From: Mediterranea massiliensis
GTDB taxonomy: Bacteria > Bacteroidota > Bacteroidia > Bacteroidales > Bacteroidaceae
DNA: 9,715 bases
Assembly: GCA_958402075.1 (NCBI GenBank)
Contig: CATXSD010000097.1
Coordinates: 1-9,715 of the forward strand
Reading direction: 5' to 3'
The translations under genes and the position numbers were made by a program. How positions within the stretch are numbered: the first letter of the stretch is position 1; every line of letters starts with the position of its first letter. The notes below the pieces were generated by a model. The model saw only the letters and a program-made list of their open reading frames with translations, did not search any database and had not been told where the DNA came from. This document shows positions 1 through 5,574 of the stretch, piece after piece.

Positions 1-1
1 C

Positions 2-493
2 AATGCCTTGGGGCTGACCGGTGCCGACATGGACGTCATCCGCTCCGTGAAGCGTCCGGTAAAGGATATCGACTATGGCTTTGTAGGCGATGTGAAGCAG
101 GTGAATGCCGCTCTGCTGGGCGACCTGATAGCCAAGGGAGTGGTGCCCGTCATGGCTCCTCTGACCCATGATGGCGAAGGCCACATGCTCAACACCAATG
201 CCGATACCATTGCAGGCGAAACGGCCAAGGCGCTGGCCATCCTCTTCGACGTGACCCTGGTCTACTGCTTCGAGAAGAAAGGCGTGCTGCGCGACGAGCA
301 CGACGACGACAGCGTCATCCCTGTCCTTACGCCAGCCGAATTCAAGCAACTGGTGGCCGACGGCGTGATACAGGGCGGTATGATTCCCAAGCTGGAGAAT
401 TCTTTCGAGGCTTTGGAGGCCGGTGTGTCCGAAGTCGTAATTACCTTGGCATCAGCCATCAACGGACAGGGTGGCACCCGCATCCGAAAATAA
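2..493 (+). CDS. argB: Acetylglutamate kinase, C-terminal part (5' end outside window)
   Basis: This is the last 163 codons of an amino-acid-kinase-family protein; the reading frame is open to the left edge, so the start lies outside the window. ArgB phosphorylates the gamma-carboxyl of N-acetylglutamate with ATP, the second step of arginine synthesis in the cytoplasm. Seen here are the segment NALGLTGADMDVIRS at the left edge, the conserved NTNADTIAGETAKALA block that binds substrate and nucleotide, and GGMIPKLENSFEALEAGV, whose Lys is the conserved ATP-contacting lysine. The protein ends GTRIRK, as kinases of about 257 residues do. Bacteroides fragilis is known to use an N-succinylornithine transcarbamylase, so the true substrate may be N-succinylglutamate; that is inference. 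Any arginine gene partner would lie to the left. The next gene has its own promoter, so argB probably ends this transcription unit, although no T-tailed hairpin is visible after the stop. Confidence 0.95.
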   Translation, partial: NALGLTGADMDVIRSVKRPVKDIDYGFVGDVKQVNAALLGDLIAKGVVPVMAPLTHDGEGHMLNTNADTIAGETAKALAILFDVTLVYCFEKKGVLRDEHDDDSVIPVLTPAEFKQLVADGVIQGGMIPKLENSFEALEAGVSEVVITLASAINGQGGTRIRK

Positions 494-516
494 ATCGAAA
501 AAAAGTGCATACCCGC

Positions 517-542
517 TGTAACTTTTCTATTGCTGAACCGTC
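517..542 (+). promoter_or_regulatory. ECF-type promoter of the sigma/anti-sigma operon
   Basis: TGTAAC at 517-522 and CGTC at 539-542 are separated by exactly 16 bases. This is the geometry of group IV (ECF) promoters, which have an AAC-containing -35 and a CGT-containing -10. A run of seven A lies at 498-504, about 12 bases upstream, and could act as an UP element. Transcription would begin near 549, only about 7 bases before the ATG at 556, so the leader would be very short. A similar element precedes the lipoprotein gene at 2698, which supports autoregulation by the sigma factor encoded here. The match is by eye. Confidence 0.55.
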
Positions 543-555
543 AATTCATTAGAAG

Positions 556-1065
556 ATGCAAAAAATCGACTTTCGTACCGATATTCTTCCGCTGAAGGAC
601 AAACTCTTTCGGCTGGCTCTGCGGATTACGTTCGACAGGGCAGAGGCGGAAGACATCGTACAGGAGACGATGATACGCGTCTGGAACAAGCGCGACGAGT
701 GGGACGGGCTGGATTCGGTAGAAGCCTACTGCCTGACAGTAGCCCGCAATCTGGCGATAGACCGCAGCGAGAAGAAAGACTCGCAGACGGTGGAGCTGAC
801 CCCCGAAGCCGAACAGACGCCCGATGCATCGAGCCCTTACGACCAGCTGGTGAACAAGGAACGCTTGAAACTGGTTCATCGATTGGTTGGCGAGCTCCCC
901 GAGAAGCAACGCCTGATTATGCAGCTTCGCGACGTGGAGGGCAAAAGCTACAAGGAGATAGCGGAAGCCCTTCGGTTGACGGAAGAGCAGGTCAAGGTAA
1001 ACTTGTTCAGGGCGCGGCAGAAGGTCAAACAAAAATTTATGAACATAGATGGTTATGGACTCTAA
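556..1065 (+). CDS. ECF RNA polymerase sigma factor (sigma-70 family)
   Basis: A 169-residue sigma factor of typical ECF length that directs RNA polymerase to a small set of promoters. Region sigma-2 spans about residues 10-75 and includes the DRAEAEDIVQETMIRVWN helix (28-44, sigma-2.2) and the AYCLTVARNLAIDR stretch (57-70). A short acidic linker (75-98) leads to region sigma-4 (about 104-160), where YKEIAEALRLTEEQVKVNLF is the helix-turn-helix. The ATG at 556 is the only sensible start, because the next Met, at residue 39, lies inside sigma-2. The gene overlaps the next one, the usual arrangement for a sigma factor and its co-translated anti-sigma factor. An ECF-type promoter lies directly upstream, so it probably transcribes its own operon. 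It differs in sequence and length from the FecI-like factor at 8029 and is closer to the general stress/envelope ECF type. The inducing signal cannot be told from sequence. Confidence 0.93.
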   Translation: MQKIDFRTDILPLKDKLFRLALRITFDRAEAEDIVQETMIRVWNKRDEWDGLDSVEAYCLTVARNLAIDRSEKKDSQTVELTPEAEQTPDASSPYDQLVNKERLKLVHRLVGELPEKQRLIMQLRDVEGKSYKEIAEALRLTEEQVKVNLFRARQKVKQKFMNIDGYGL

Positions 1066-1540
1066 ATACATAGAACAATTGTTGGAACGCTATTGGCAGT
1101 GCGAAACCTCGCTGGAGGAAGAGGCACAGCTCCGTGCGTTTTTCAACGGTAAGGATGTGCCTGCACACCTGCTCCGCTACAAGGATTTGTTCGTATGCCA
1201 GCAGTTCCTGCAGCAGGAAGGGCTGGGTGAGGACTTCGACCGCAAAGTTTTGGCTCAGGTGGAAGTTCCCGTATTCAAAGCCCGCCGCATGACGTTGCTT
1301 TCACGCTTCATGCCTTTGGCAAAGGCGGCTGCCGTAGTGGCCCTGATGTTTTCGTTGGGCAGTGTCATGCAGCGTTCTATCTTTGACAACGAGGGCGATG
1401 TGACCGTTCCCGATGCGATAGACAAGCAGGTATCTGCACCGTCTGTGGCCTTGTCGGGTACGACTTCCGAAGAACATGAGAAACAGATGATAGACAGTCT
1501 GAATCGTGTGGAGAAAAAGATGGAGGTCGAGAAAAGATGA
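1049..1540 (+). CDS. Putative membrane anti-sigma factor of the upstream ECF sigma
   Basis: A 163-residue protein with a cytoplasmic-looking, acidic, helix-rich N-terminal region (about 4-75, with ERYWQCETSLEEEAQLRAFF). One membrane segment follows, about 88-106 (MPLAKAAAVVALMFSLGSV), and then a polar tail of about 55 residues, presumably periplasmic, ending in a charged coiled-coil-like stretch. This topology and its overlap with the sigma gene point to an anti-sigma factor that holds the ECF sigma at the inner membrane. It lacks the HxxxCxxC zinc motif of ZAS-type anti-sigma factors and has no FecR domain, so the assignment rests on context and topology. ATG 1049 is used here; ATG 1055 (MDSKYIEQ) is equally likely. 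They overlap the sigma gene by 17 or 11 bases, which suggests translational coupling. A hairpin terminator lies about 120 bases after the stop. Confidence 0.72.
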   Translation: MVMDSKYIEQLLERYWQCETSLEEEAQLRAFFNGKDVPAHLLRYKDLFVCQQFLQQEGLGEDFDRKVLAQVEVPVFKARRMTLLSRFMPLAKAAAVVALMFSLGSVMQRSIFDNEGDVTVPDAIDKQVSAPSVALSGTTSEEHEKQMIDSLNRVEKKMEVEKR

Positions 1541-1660
1541 ATTTTCATTGTTTTTAAATATACATTTTCATTTGCTTTAAAAAATAGTTAGTGTGCTTTA
1601 TTAAAACAGTTGAGGCTGTGAAGTTTCAATTCTCTCAAAAATCTTATAAAAACTAACTAA

Positions 1661-1705
1661 AATAAATGGGATGCCGCGTGATGCAGCGTCCCTTTATTGT
1701 TTCTG
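1661..1705 (+). terminator. Rho-independent terminator of the sigma/anti-sigma operon
   Basis: AATAAATGGGA (1661-1671) pairs with TCCCTTTATT (1689-1698) with one bulged T. The stem continues inward through a T-G wobble and GC pairs, with one C-A mismatch, to a GTGAT loop (1678-1682). The lower stem is A/T-rich, so the 3' side supplies the T-rich tail (TTTATTGTTT). It lies downstream of the plus-strand operon; the A-rich 5' side could give weak termination of the other strand too. The 120 bases between the stop at 1540 and this hairpin are AT-rich, and I see no gene or clear site in them. Confidence 0.7.
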
Positions 1706-1719
1706 TAGGGTTTGTCCAT

Positions 1720-1751
1720 AAAAAAGGAAGGCCCGTAGGCGGACCTTCCTT
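1720..1751 (-). terminator. Rho-independent terminator of the head-GIN lipoprotein gene
   Basis: Read on the minus strand, AAGGAAGG-T-CC (1751-1741) pairs with GG-C-CCTTCCTT (1734-1724, one mismatch) around a six-base loop, directly followed by TTTTTT (1725-1720). It lies about 70 bases past the stop codon of the minus-strand gene that ends at 1820. Together with the hairpin at 1661-1705 it insulates the two convergent transcription units. Confidence 0.8.
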
Positions 1752-1752
1752 C

Positions 1753-1792
1753 GTCAGAGAGTTTTGTCTGCCCGCAGGCAGATGTCAGAGAG
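1753..1792. repeat. Small hairpin flanked by 9-bp direct repeats in the lipoprotein 3' UTR
   Basis: GTCAGAGAG occurs at 1753-1761 and again at 1784-1792. Between the copies lies a perfect 6-bp stem, TCTGCC (1767-1772) and GGCAGA (1777-1782), with a CGCA loop. The segment lies between the lipoprotein stop codon (1820) and its terminator (1751-1720), so it would be transcribed as a 3' UTR hairpin. It has no T-run of its own. It may stabilise the 3' end or be a minor duplication; its function is unknown. Confidence 0.5.
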
Positions 1793-1819
1793 AATTTGAT
1801 TTGTCGAGTTTAGTTGTTA

Positions 1820-2698
1820 TTAGAGTTTGTATAGTTTCTTCTTTTCGGGGTAATCCAGTTGCGGGTCACCTTTGTAGCCGATGCTGCCACTGCCGCTGAC
1901 GCGGGCTTTGAGGAAATCTACGGCATAGCATTTTATTTCGCCCGAACCGGCTACACTGGCCGAGATGCGCTTTACCTTGAAATCGCTGGTGAGGAGGTCG
2001 CCCGAACCGGCTACGCTATAATCTGCGTTGTCGGCGTTTCCACTGATCTTTACTGTGCCCGAACCGGCTACGCTGGCATTGGCAGAAGTGACTTGGGCAT
2101 TTTCAATCTTCAAGTCACCCGATCCTGCTACAGAGATTTTCAGGTCGGTAGCCGTAAGCTGGTTGCAGGTGATGTCGCCCGATCCGGCTACGCTGGCCGA
2201 GAAGCCTTGTGAGCACTGGAGGTTGTTGGCTGTGATATCACCTGATCCGGCTACGTTCAGTTTCAGGCGGTCGGTTTTCAGTCCGTTGGTGAAGTCGAAG
2301 TCGCCCGATCCGGCTACGTTCACCGTATTCAGGTCTTCCGACGTCACACGGATTTCCAGCTTGTTATAGGATACTTTTACGTTTTTCTTGAAGCCCAGAT
2401 TCAGCTTGCCGTCTTTGACATTGATGTCAAGCAGGTCGACGATGTTGTCCGATGTATAGATTTCCACTGTCGGTTTGCCGGCTTTTTGTGTGTAGGTGAC
2501 GTCGAGACTGCCGCCGACTGATATCTGGTCGAAGTCCTTCACCTTGATTTGTTTGGTCACGTAGTTATTGCTTGCCTTGACTTCTGTGCCGCCCAGCCAG
2601 GAGCTGCCCGAGCTGAACTGATGGGTGTACGATTGGGCGCAGGCATTCAGCGAGAGCGCCAGCAGGAAGATGGAAGTGTAAGTCATTAACTTTTTCAT
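1820..2698 (-). CDS. Head-GIN (DUF2807) domain lipoprotein with eight VAGSGD beta-helix repeats
   Basis: A 292-residue exported protein. Residues 1-20 form a signal peptide ending LSLNAC, a weak lipobox, so Cys20 is probably lipidated; the following AQS lacks the acidic surface-export signal of Bacteroides lipoproteins, so a periplasm-facing location is likely. After a short Ser/Gly-rich linker, the DUF2807 fold begins near residue 45 (KVKDFDQISVGGSLDVTYTQ). Eight VAGSGD-type motifs start at residues 128, 149, 170, 190, 210, 229, 249 and 267, spaced 18-21 residues apart, as expected for rungs of a right-handed beta-helix. The last copy is degenerate (VSGSGS). The family is common in Bacteroidetes and is sometimes named putative autotransporter adhesin head domain, but its role is unproven and no adhesin function should be assumed. 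An ECF-like promoter upstream and the neighbouring sigma factor suggest envelope-stress control. Confidence 0.9.
   Translation of the reverse strand: MKKLMTYTSIFLLALSLNACAQSYTHQFSSGSSWLGGTEVKASNNYVTKQIKVKDFDQISVGGSLDVTYTQKAGKPTVEIYTSDNIVDLLDINVKDGKLNLGFKKNVKVSYNKLEIRVTSEDLNTVNVAGSGDFDFTNGLKTDRLKLNVAGSGDITANNLQCSQGFSASVAGSGDITCNQLTATDLKISVAGSGDLKIENAQVTSANASVAGSGTVKISGNADNADYSVAGSGDLLTSDFKVKRISASVAGSGEIKCYAVDFLKARVSGSGSIGYKGDPQLDYPEKKKLYKL
1883..2317 (-). repeat. Tandem degenerate DNA repeat coding the VAGSGD rungs (period 54-63 bp)
   Basis: Eight short units recur at intervals of 54-63 bases within the lipoprotein gene. On the plus strand, three neighbouring units share the identical 14-mer CCCGAACCGGCTAC (1941-1954, 2001-2014, 2058-2071). 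Four others read GATCC(G/T)GCTAC at nearly regular spacing, and the unit nearest the 3' end has diverged. Codon-level identity among adjacent units suggests duplication or gene conversion rather than protein-level selection alone. Confidence 0.8.
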
Positions 2699-2739
2699 AT
2701 CTGTCAGTCTTTAATGTTATGTTCTTGTTTTATTTATTA

Positions 2740-2766
2740 GACGGATGCCGGAGGCCGAACGTTGCA
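2740..2766 (-). promoter_or_regulatory. ECF-type promoter of the head-GIN lipoprotein gene
   Basis: On the minus strand TGCAAC (2766-2761) and CGTC (2743-2740) are separated by 17 bases, and an A-rich tract (complement of the T-rich stretch 2779-2798) lies just upstream of the -35. This matches the element before the sigma gene (TGTAAC-N16-CGTC, also with upstream A-tract), with one substitution and one extra spacer base. Transcription would start near 2733, leaving a leader of about 35 bases before the ATG at 2698. No housekeeping TAnnTTTG element is seen here. Identified by eye. Confidence 0.5.
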
Positions 2767-2869
2767 AGGGCAGGCGTCTTTTTTCTTTTTAATTTTTCAT
2801 TGAAGATAAAGCAAGAAGCGTACCAAAAGTGTAACCGGTTGATAATCAGAATAAATTAGATTTATCAGT

Positions 2870-2906
2870 TGTCCGTTATCGGACAGTGTGTCCGCTTTTG
2901 TGGACA
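2870..2906. promoter_or_regulatory. Probable operator: four alternating TGTCC/GGACA half-sites
   Basis: Half-sites lie at 2870-2875 (TGTCCG), 2880-2885 (CGGACA), 2889-2894 (TGTCCG) and 2902-2906 (GGACA). The first two form a perfect 16-bp inverted repeat, TGTCCGTTATCGGACA. The second and third form a perfect palindrome around GTG. The block lies 66-102 bases upstream of the metallopeptidase start. It looks like a binding array for a dimeric regulator; which regulator is unknown. An RNA structure in a leader is the alternative. Confidence 0.6.
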
Positions 2907-2911
2907 AGATG

Positions 2912-2943
2912 CTTGTGGTTTTGCATGAAAGTTCGTTCTTTTG
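2912..2943 (+). promoter_or_regulatory. Weak candidate promoter of the metallopeptidase gene
   Basis: TTCTTTTG at 2936-2943 matches the Bacteroides -7 consensus TAnnTTTG except at its second base. CTTG at 2912-2915 could serve as the -33 TTTG with a 20-base spacer. This would give a leader of about 20 bases before the ATG at 2972 and place the half-site array just upstream of the polymerase footprint. The match is imperfect. Confidence 0.3.
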
Positions 2944-2971
2944 CAAAGGTGTTTTTAAGGAAAGACAGACA

Positions 2972-3694
2972 ATGGAAGATAAAGAGCGGTGTATGACCGG
3001 GCAGGCGGTTGCTGATGACGAGTTGGGTACGATTAGCGTACGAGTCAATGCTCGTGCCTGTCGGCTGACGTTTCGTGCCGTTGCGGGAGGCTTTATGGTG
3101 ACTGTCCCGATGGGGGCGACATGGGGGGATGTCAGGAGGGGCTTGGAAACCCTGCGTCCCCGTCTGCGTGAAGCGCAGGCAAGGAAACAAGCGAAGCTGA
3201 TAGACTTGGACTATCGGATTGAAGCGGAGCATTTCAAGTTGAGCCTGGTGGAGCAGGATACCCGTCAGTTTCAGGCACGTTCGGAGTTTGGATCGACGCA
3301 GATTGTCTGTCCGCGGGGGACTGACTTTTCTGATCCACAGCTCCAGGCCTGGTTGAAGAAGGTAATAGGCGAGGCTTTGCGGAGGAATGCCAAGCTGGTG
3401 CTGCCGCCCCGTCTGTATGCCTTGTCGAAGCGGCATGGCCTGCCTTTCCATGATGTAAAAATCAACTCCAGCTCCGGCCGTTGGGGGAGTTGCTCTGCGC
3501 GTAAGGACATTAATTTGTCCTACCACCTGTTGCTCCTGCCGCAACATCTTATCGACTATGTGCTGTTGCACGAGTTGGCGCATACGCGCGTCATGAATCA
3601 TGGTGCGGAGTTCTGGGCATTGCTCGACCGCCTGGCCGACGGCAGGAGCGAGGCCTTGAAGCAGGAACTGAAAGCCTTTTCCGCTTCCTTGTAG
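2972..3694 (+). CDS. YgjP-like (DUF45/SprT-type) zinc metallopeptidase
   Basis: A 240-residue soluble protein with no signal peptide or membrane segment, so it is cytoplasmic. The C-terminal half carries the family signature: KINSSSGRWGSCSARKDINL (164-182), then LLHELAHTRVMNHGAEFW (198-215). This gives the HExxH zinc site (His200, Glu201, His204) and probable third ligand His210. The N-terminal half (about 20-130) has the beta-rich YgjP layout with basic helices (LRPRLREAQARKQAKL). The length is usual for the family; the substrate is unknown. The frame is open further upstream (GTG at 2888), but ATG 2972 is preferred because AAGGA (2957-2961) precedes it and the upstream GTG lies inside the half-site array. 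ATG 2993 is less likely. It stands alone on this strand and its stop codon is 13 bases from that of the convergent gene. The half-site array upstream suggests specific regulation. Confidence 0.88.
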   Translation: MEDKERCMTGQAVADDELGTISVRVNARACRLTFRAVAGGFMVTVPMGATWGDVRRGLETLRPRLREAQARKQAKLIDLDYRIEAEHFKLSLVEQDTRQFQARSEFGSTQIVCPRGTDFSDPQLQAWLKKVIGEALRRNAKLVLPPRLYALSKRHGLPFHDVKINSSSGRWGSCSARKDINLSYHLLLLPQHLIDYVLLHELAHTRVMNHGAEFWALLDRLADGRSEALKQELKAFSASL

Positions 3695-3714
3695 GAAGGG
3701 TGGAGTATTACTCC
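3684..3714. other. Two small hairpins at the convergent gene ends
   Basis: CTTCC (3684-3688) pairs with GGAAG (3694-3698) across the metallopeptidase stop. GGAGT (3702-3706) then pairs with ACTCC (3710-3714) across the stop of the minus-strand gene. The two stop codons are only 13 bases apart, so no separate terminator fits between them. Neither hairpin has a T-run, so they are at best weak bidirectional 3'-end structures. Confidence 0.35.
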
Positions 3715-4106
3715 TGCGGCAGTTGCTTCACCTCGTCGCCTTCTTTCTCGAAGCGGTAGGTACCTCCCTTTTCACTCAGTTCGAAGAGGGAAATCCGTTC
3801 GGTTGCATTGTCTACAATCATCAGGGCATTTTCTTCGGCAAAGCGCTTTACTTCAAGGTTGAACGGAGAGCGGTCGATGGTTTTGTTCAGCAACAGGCTG
3901 TCGTTGAGGAAGATGGAAACGGAATCGCCTTCGAATCCCTTGACCAGCGCGAAGGTATAGTGTTCGGCATAGTAGCGCCCGCCTTCGTGTTCACGCTGGA
4001 GGCGCATGCTCATGTAGACGAAGAGGACGACCACGAAGATGACGGCGAAGGCCAGGATGCCGTTGCCTATCATGAATTGCTTGTTGGTGTTCAGACGGTG
4101 TGACAT
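3708..4106 (-). CDS. Small membrane-anchored protein of unknown function
   Basis: A 132-residue protein I do not recognise. Residues 1-13 are polar and basic, one membrane segment spans about 14-33 (GNGILAFAVIFVVVLFVYMS), and the remaining 100 residues are hydrophilic with alternating beta-like segments (DSVSIFLNDSLLLNKTI, ERISLFELSE). The positive N-terminus and long C-terminal part suggest a type II anchor with a periplasmic domain. The opposite strand is also open over nearly the same span (3723-4103), but this strand has the plausible topology and a consensus promoter, so it is taken as the gene. The same hydrophobic stretch makes a cleaved signal peptide less likely, since no Ala-x-Ala site follows it. 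It is convergent with the metallopeptidase gene and divergent from the esterase gene. No function is proposed. Confidence 0.78.
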   Translation of the reverse strand: MSHRLNTNKQFMIGNGILAFAVIFVVVLFVYMSMRLQREHEGGRYYAEHYTFALVKGFEGDSVSIFLNDSLLLNKTIDRSPFNLEVKRFAEENALMIVDNATERISLFELSEKGGTYRFEKEGDEVKQLPQE

Positions 4107-4134
4107 AGCGGTGTTCTTTCATTGATTGTTGCGG

Positions 4135-4165
4135 CAAATGTACCGATAATCTCCGAACTTTCAGC
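4135..4165 (-). promoter_or_regulatory. Bacteroides-type promoter of the small membrane protein gene
   Basis: TACATTTG on the minus strand (4142-4135) is a perfect match to the -7 consensus TAnnTTTG. The -33 position, 19 bases upstream, reads GCTG (4165-4162), a half match to TTTG. The -7 element ends about 28 bases before the ATG at 4106, giving a short leader. This supports coding on the minus strand here. Confidence 0.6.
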
Positions 4166-4274
4166 ACGAAATGAACATATTCTTGGATTGCGCGGCTTTT
4201 TGCTTGCATCGGACGATTAATCTGTGTAACTTCGGCGTGGTAAAACGATGATAATTTGTAAATACGATAGAACC

Positions 4275-5471
4275 ATGATGAAAAGACTTTTTTTCCTTGC
4301 AGCTTTGATGCTGGTGGGCATGGTTGCCTTCGCGCAACAGGCCCTGTGGGGAAACACTCCGATTGTTTCTCCCGAAATCCATACTGACCATACGGTGACA
4401 TTCCGCCTGCGGGCTCCCAAGGCCGTGAAGGTGCAGGTGACGGGCGACTTCCTGCCCTCGCAGAAGGTCGAAACTCCTTTCGGCAAGTTTGACGGGCCAG
4501 GCGTGGCCGACCTGAAGGAAGGGAAGGACGGCGTGTGGGAGTATACGACGCCCGAACCATTGGCCCCCGAACTCTACAGCTACTCCTTTCTGGTGGACGG
4601 CCTGAAGATGATGGATCCCAGCAATGTCTACATGATTCGCGATGTGGCCAGCGTGACCAATGTATTCATCATCGACGGAGGGCGTGCCGACTTGTACAAG
4701 GTGAACGATGTGCCCCATGGAACCGTGGCGCGTGTCTGGTATGACAGCCCGACGTTGGGCATGAAACGCCGCATGACGGTCTATACCCCAGCCGGTTACG
4801 AGACAAGCGGCAAACGTTATCCTGTCTTCTATCTGCTCCATGGCATGGGAGGCGACGAGGAGGCCTGGATAGCCTTGGGCCGTGCTTCGCAGATACTGGA
4901 CAATCTCATGGCACGAGGCAAGGCCGAGCCGATGATTGTAGTGATGACCAATGGCAACGCTTCGCAGGAAGCTGCTCCGGGCGAGACCCACTACGGCCTG
5001 CTGCCTCCTACGATGAACCTGCCCAAGACGATGGAGGGCAGCTTTGAGACCGCTTTCCCCGATGTTGTGAAGTTCGTTGACAAGACTTACCGTACCAAGG
5101 CCAACAAGAAGAATCGCGCCATCGCAGGCCTCTCGATGGGAGGTTTCTATTCGCTTCACATTTCCAAGCAATATCCCGACATGTTCGATTACATCGGCTT
5201 GTTCTCGGCAGCTATTCTGCCCGACAAGAAGGTGCAGTCGCCCATTTATGATGACTTTGACAAGAAACTGCAAATACAGTTCTCCAAGAAGCCAGCCTTG
5301 TACTGGATTGGGATAGGCAAGGCTGACTTCCTTTATCAAGCCAATGCCGACTTCCGCAAGATGTTGGATGAGAAGGGATATAAATACACGTATTACGAAA
5401 CGGAGGAAGGGCACATCTGGAAAAACTGGCGCATCTACCTGACGGAGTTTGTGCCTTTGCTCTTCCGATGA
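4275..5471 (+). CDS. Secreted carbohydrate-esterase-like alpha/beta hydrolase (CE1/esterase D type) with N-terminal Ig-like domain
   Basis: A 398-residue exported esterase. A signal peptide (MMKRLFFLAALMLVGMVAFA, cleavage near 20) is followed by an E-set/CBM48-like beta domain, about 35-135 (HTVTFRLRAPKAVKVQVTGDF). The catalytic alpha/beta-hydrolase domain spans about 150-398. The triad is visible: Ser287 in GLSMGG (285-290), Asp351 in GKADFLY and His380 in EEGHIWKNW; the oxyanion loop is HGMGG (189-193). This architecture is shared with feruloyl and acetyl-xylan esterases that remove ester side groups from plant polysaccharides; the exact ester cannot be told. ATG 4275 (or 4278) is preferred over ATG 4248, because it begins the signal peptide exactly. 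The GH3 gene lies 103 bases downstream on the same strand, so the two probably act on one glycan. No convincing promoter was found in the 168-base divergent spacer. Confidence 0.88.
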   Translation: MMKRLFFLAALMLVGMVAFAQQALWGNTPIVSPEIHTDHTVTFRLRAPKAVKVQVTGDFLPSQKVETPFGKFDGPGVADLKEGKDGVWEYTTPEPLAPELYSYSFLVDGLKMMDPSNVYMIRDVASVTNVFIIDGGRADLYKVNDVPHGTVARVWYDSPTLGMKRRMTVYTPAGYETSGKRYPVFYLLHGMGGDEEAWIALGRASQILDNLMARGKAEPMIVVMTNGNASQEAAPGETHYGLLPPTMNLPKTMEGSFETAFPDVVKFVDKTYRTKANKKNRAIAGLSMGGFYSLHISKQYPDMFDYIGLFSAAILPDKKVQSPIYDDFDKKLQIQFSKKPALYWIGIGKADFLYQANADFRKMLDEKGYKYTYYETEEGHIWKNWRIYLTEFVPLLFR

Positions 5472-5478
5472 GGCGGGC

Positions 5479-5540
5479 GGAGAAAAGCATTGCTTTCTGC
5501 CAAGGAAAACGGTGCTTTTCTCCTCGCAAAGCAATGCTTT
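5479..5540. repeat. Nested inverted repeats between esterase and GH3 genes
   Basis: Two perfect inverted repeats interlock. GGAGAAAAGCA (5479-5489) pairs with TGCTTTTCTCC (5513-5523); AAAGCATTGCTTT (5484-5496) pairs with AAAGCAATGCTTT (5528-5540). Each 13-mer is also nearly self-palindromic (AAAGCA-N-TGCTTT). The transcript could therefore fold into mutually exclusive hairpins. No T-run follows, so it is not a simple terminator. It may be an mRNA processing or stability element that sets different levels of the two enzymes, or a degenerate dispersed intergenic repeat. Confidence 0.75.
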
Positions 5541-5574
5541 CCGACAAGAGTTGAAACGAAAAAGAATAGATACC

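Noticed and set aside
541..1071. Minus-strand open frame of 176 codons opposite the first sigma gene
   Set aside because: The plus-strand frame is a clear sigma factor with an overlapping partner; the antisense product has no recognisable domain.
2740..2790. A GACG...TGCC / GGCA...CGTC hairpin followed by a T-run, resembling a plus-strand terminator
   Set aside because: The stem has a two-base mismatch and a 19-base loop, and there is no plus-strand gene upstream to terminate. The T-run reads better as the A-rich upstream element of the minus-strand promoter.
2830..2855. TGTAAC upstream of the metallopeptidase as a third ECF promoter
   Set aside because: The sequence 16 bases downstream is TAAA, with no CGTC nearby.
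2876..3601. Minus-strand open frame opposite the metallopeptidase
   Set aside because: The plus strand encodes the HELAH zinc site and the GRWGSC motif; the antisense product is unrecognisable.
3723..4103. Plus-strand open frame of 126 codons mirroring the small membrane protein
   Set aside because: The minus strand gives a sensible membrane anchor and has a consensus TACATTTG promoter; the plus-strand product is acidic and featureless.
4225..4258. TGTAAC plus CGAT, or ATAATTTG, as promoter of the esterase
   Set aside because: CGAT matches CGTC at only two of four positions with a 15-base spacer, and ATAATTTG matches TAnnTTTG only in its second half. Neither is strong enough to call.
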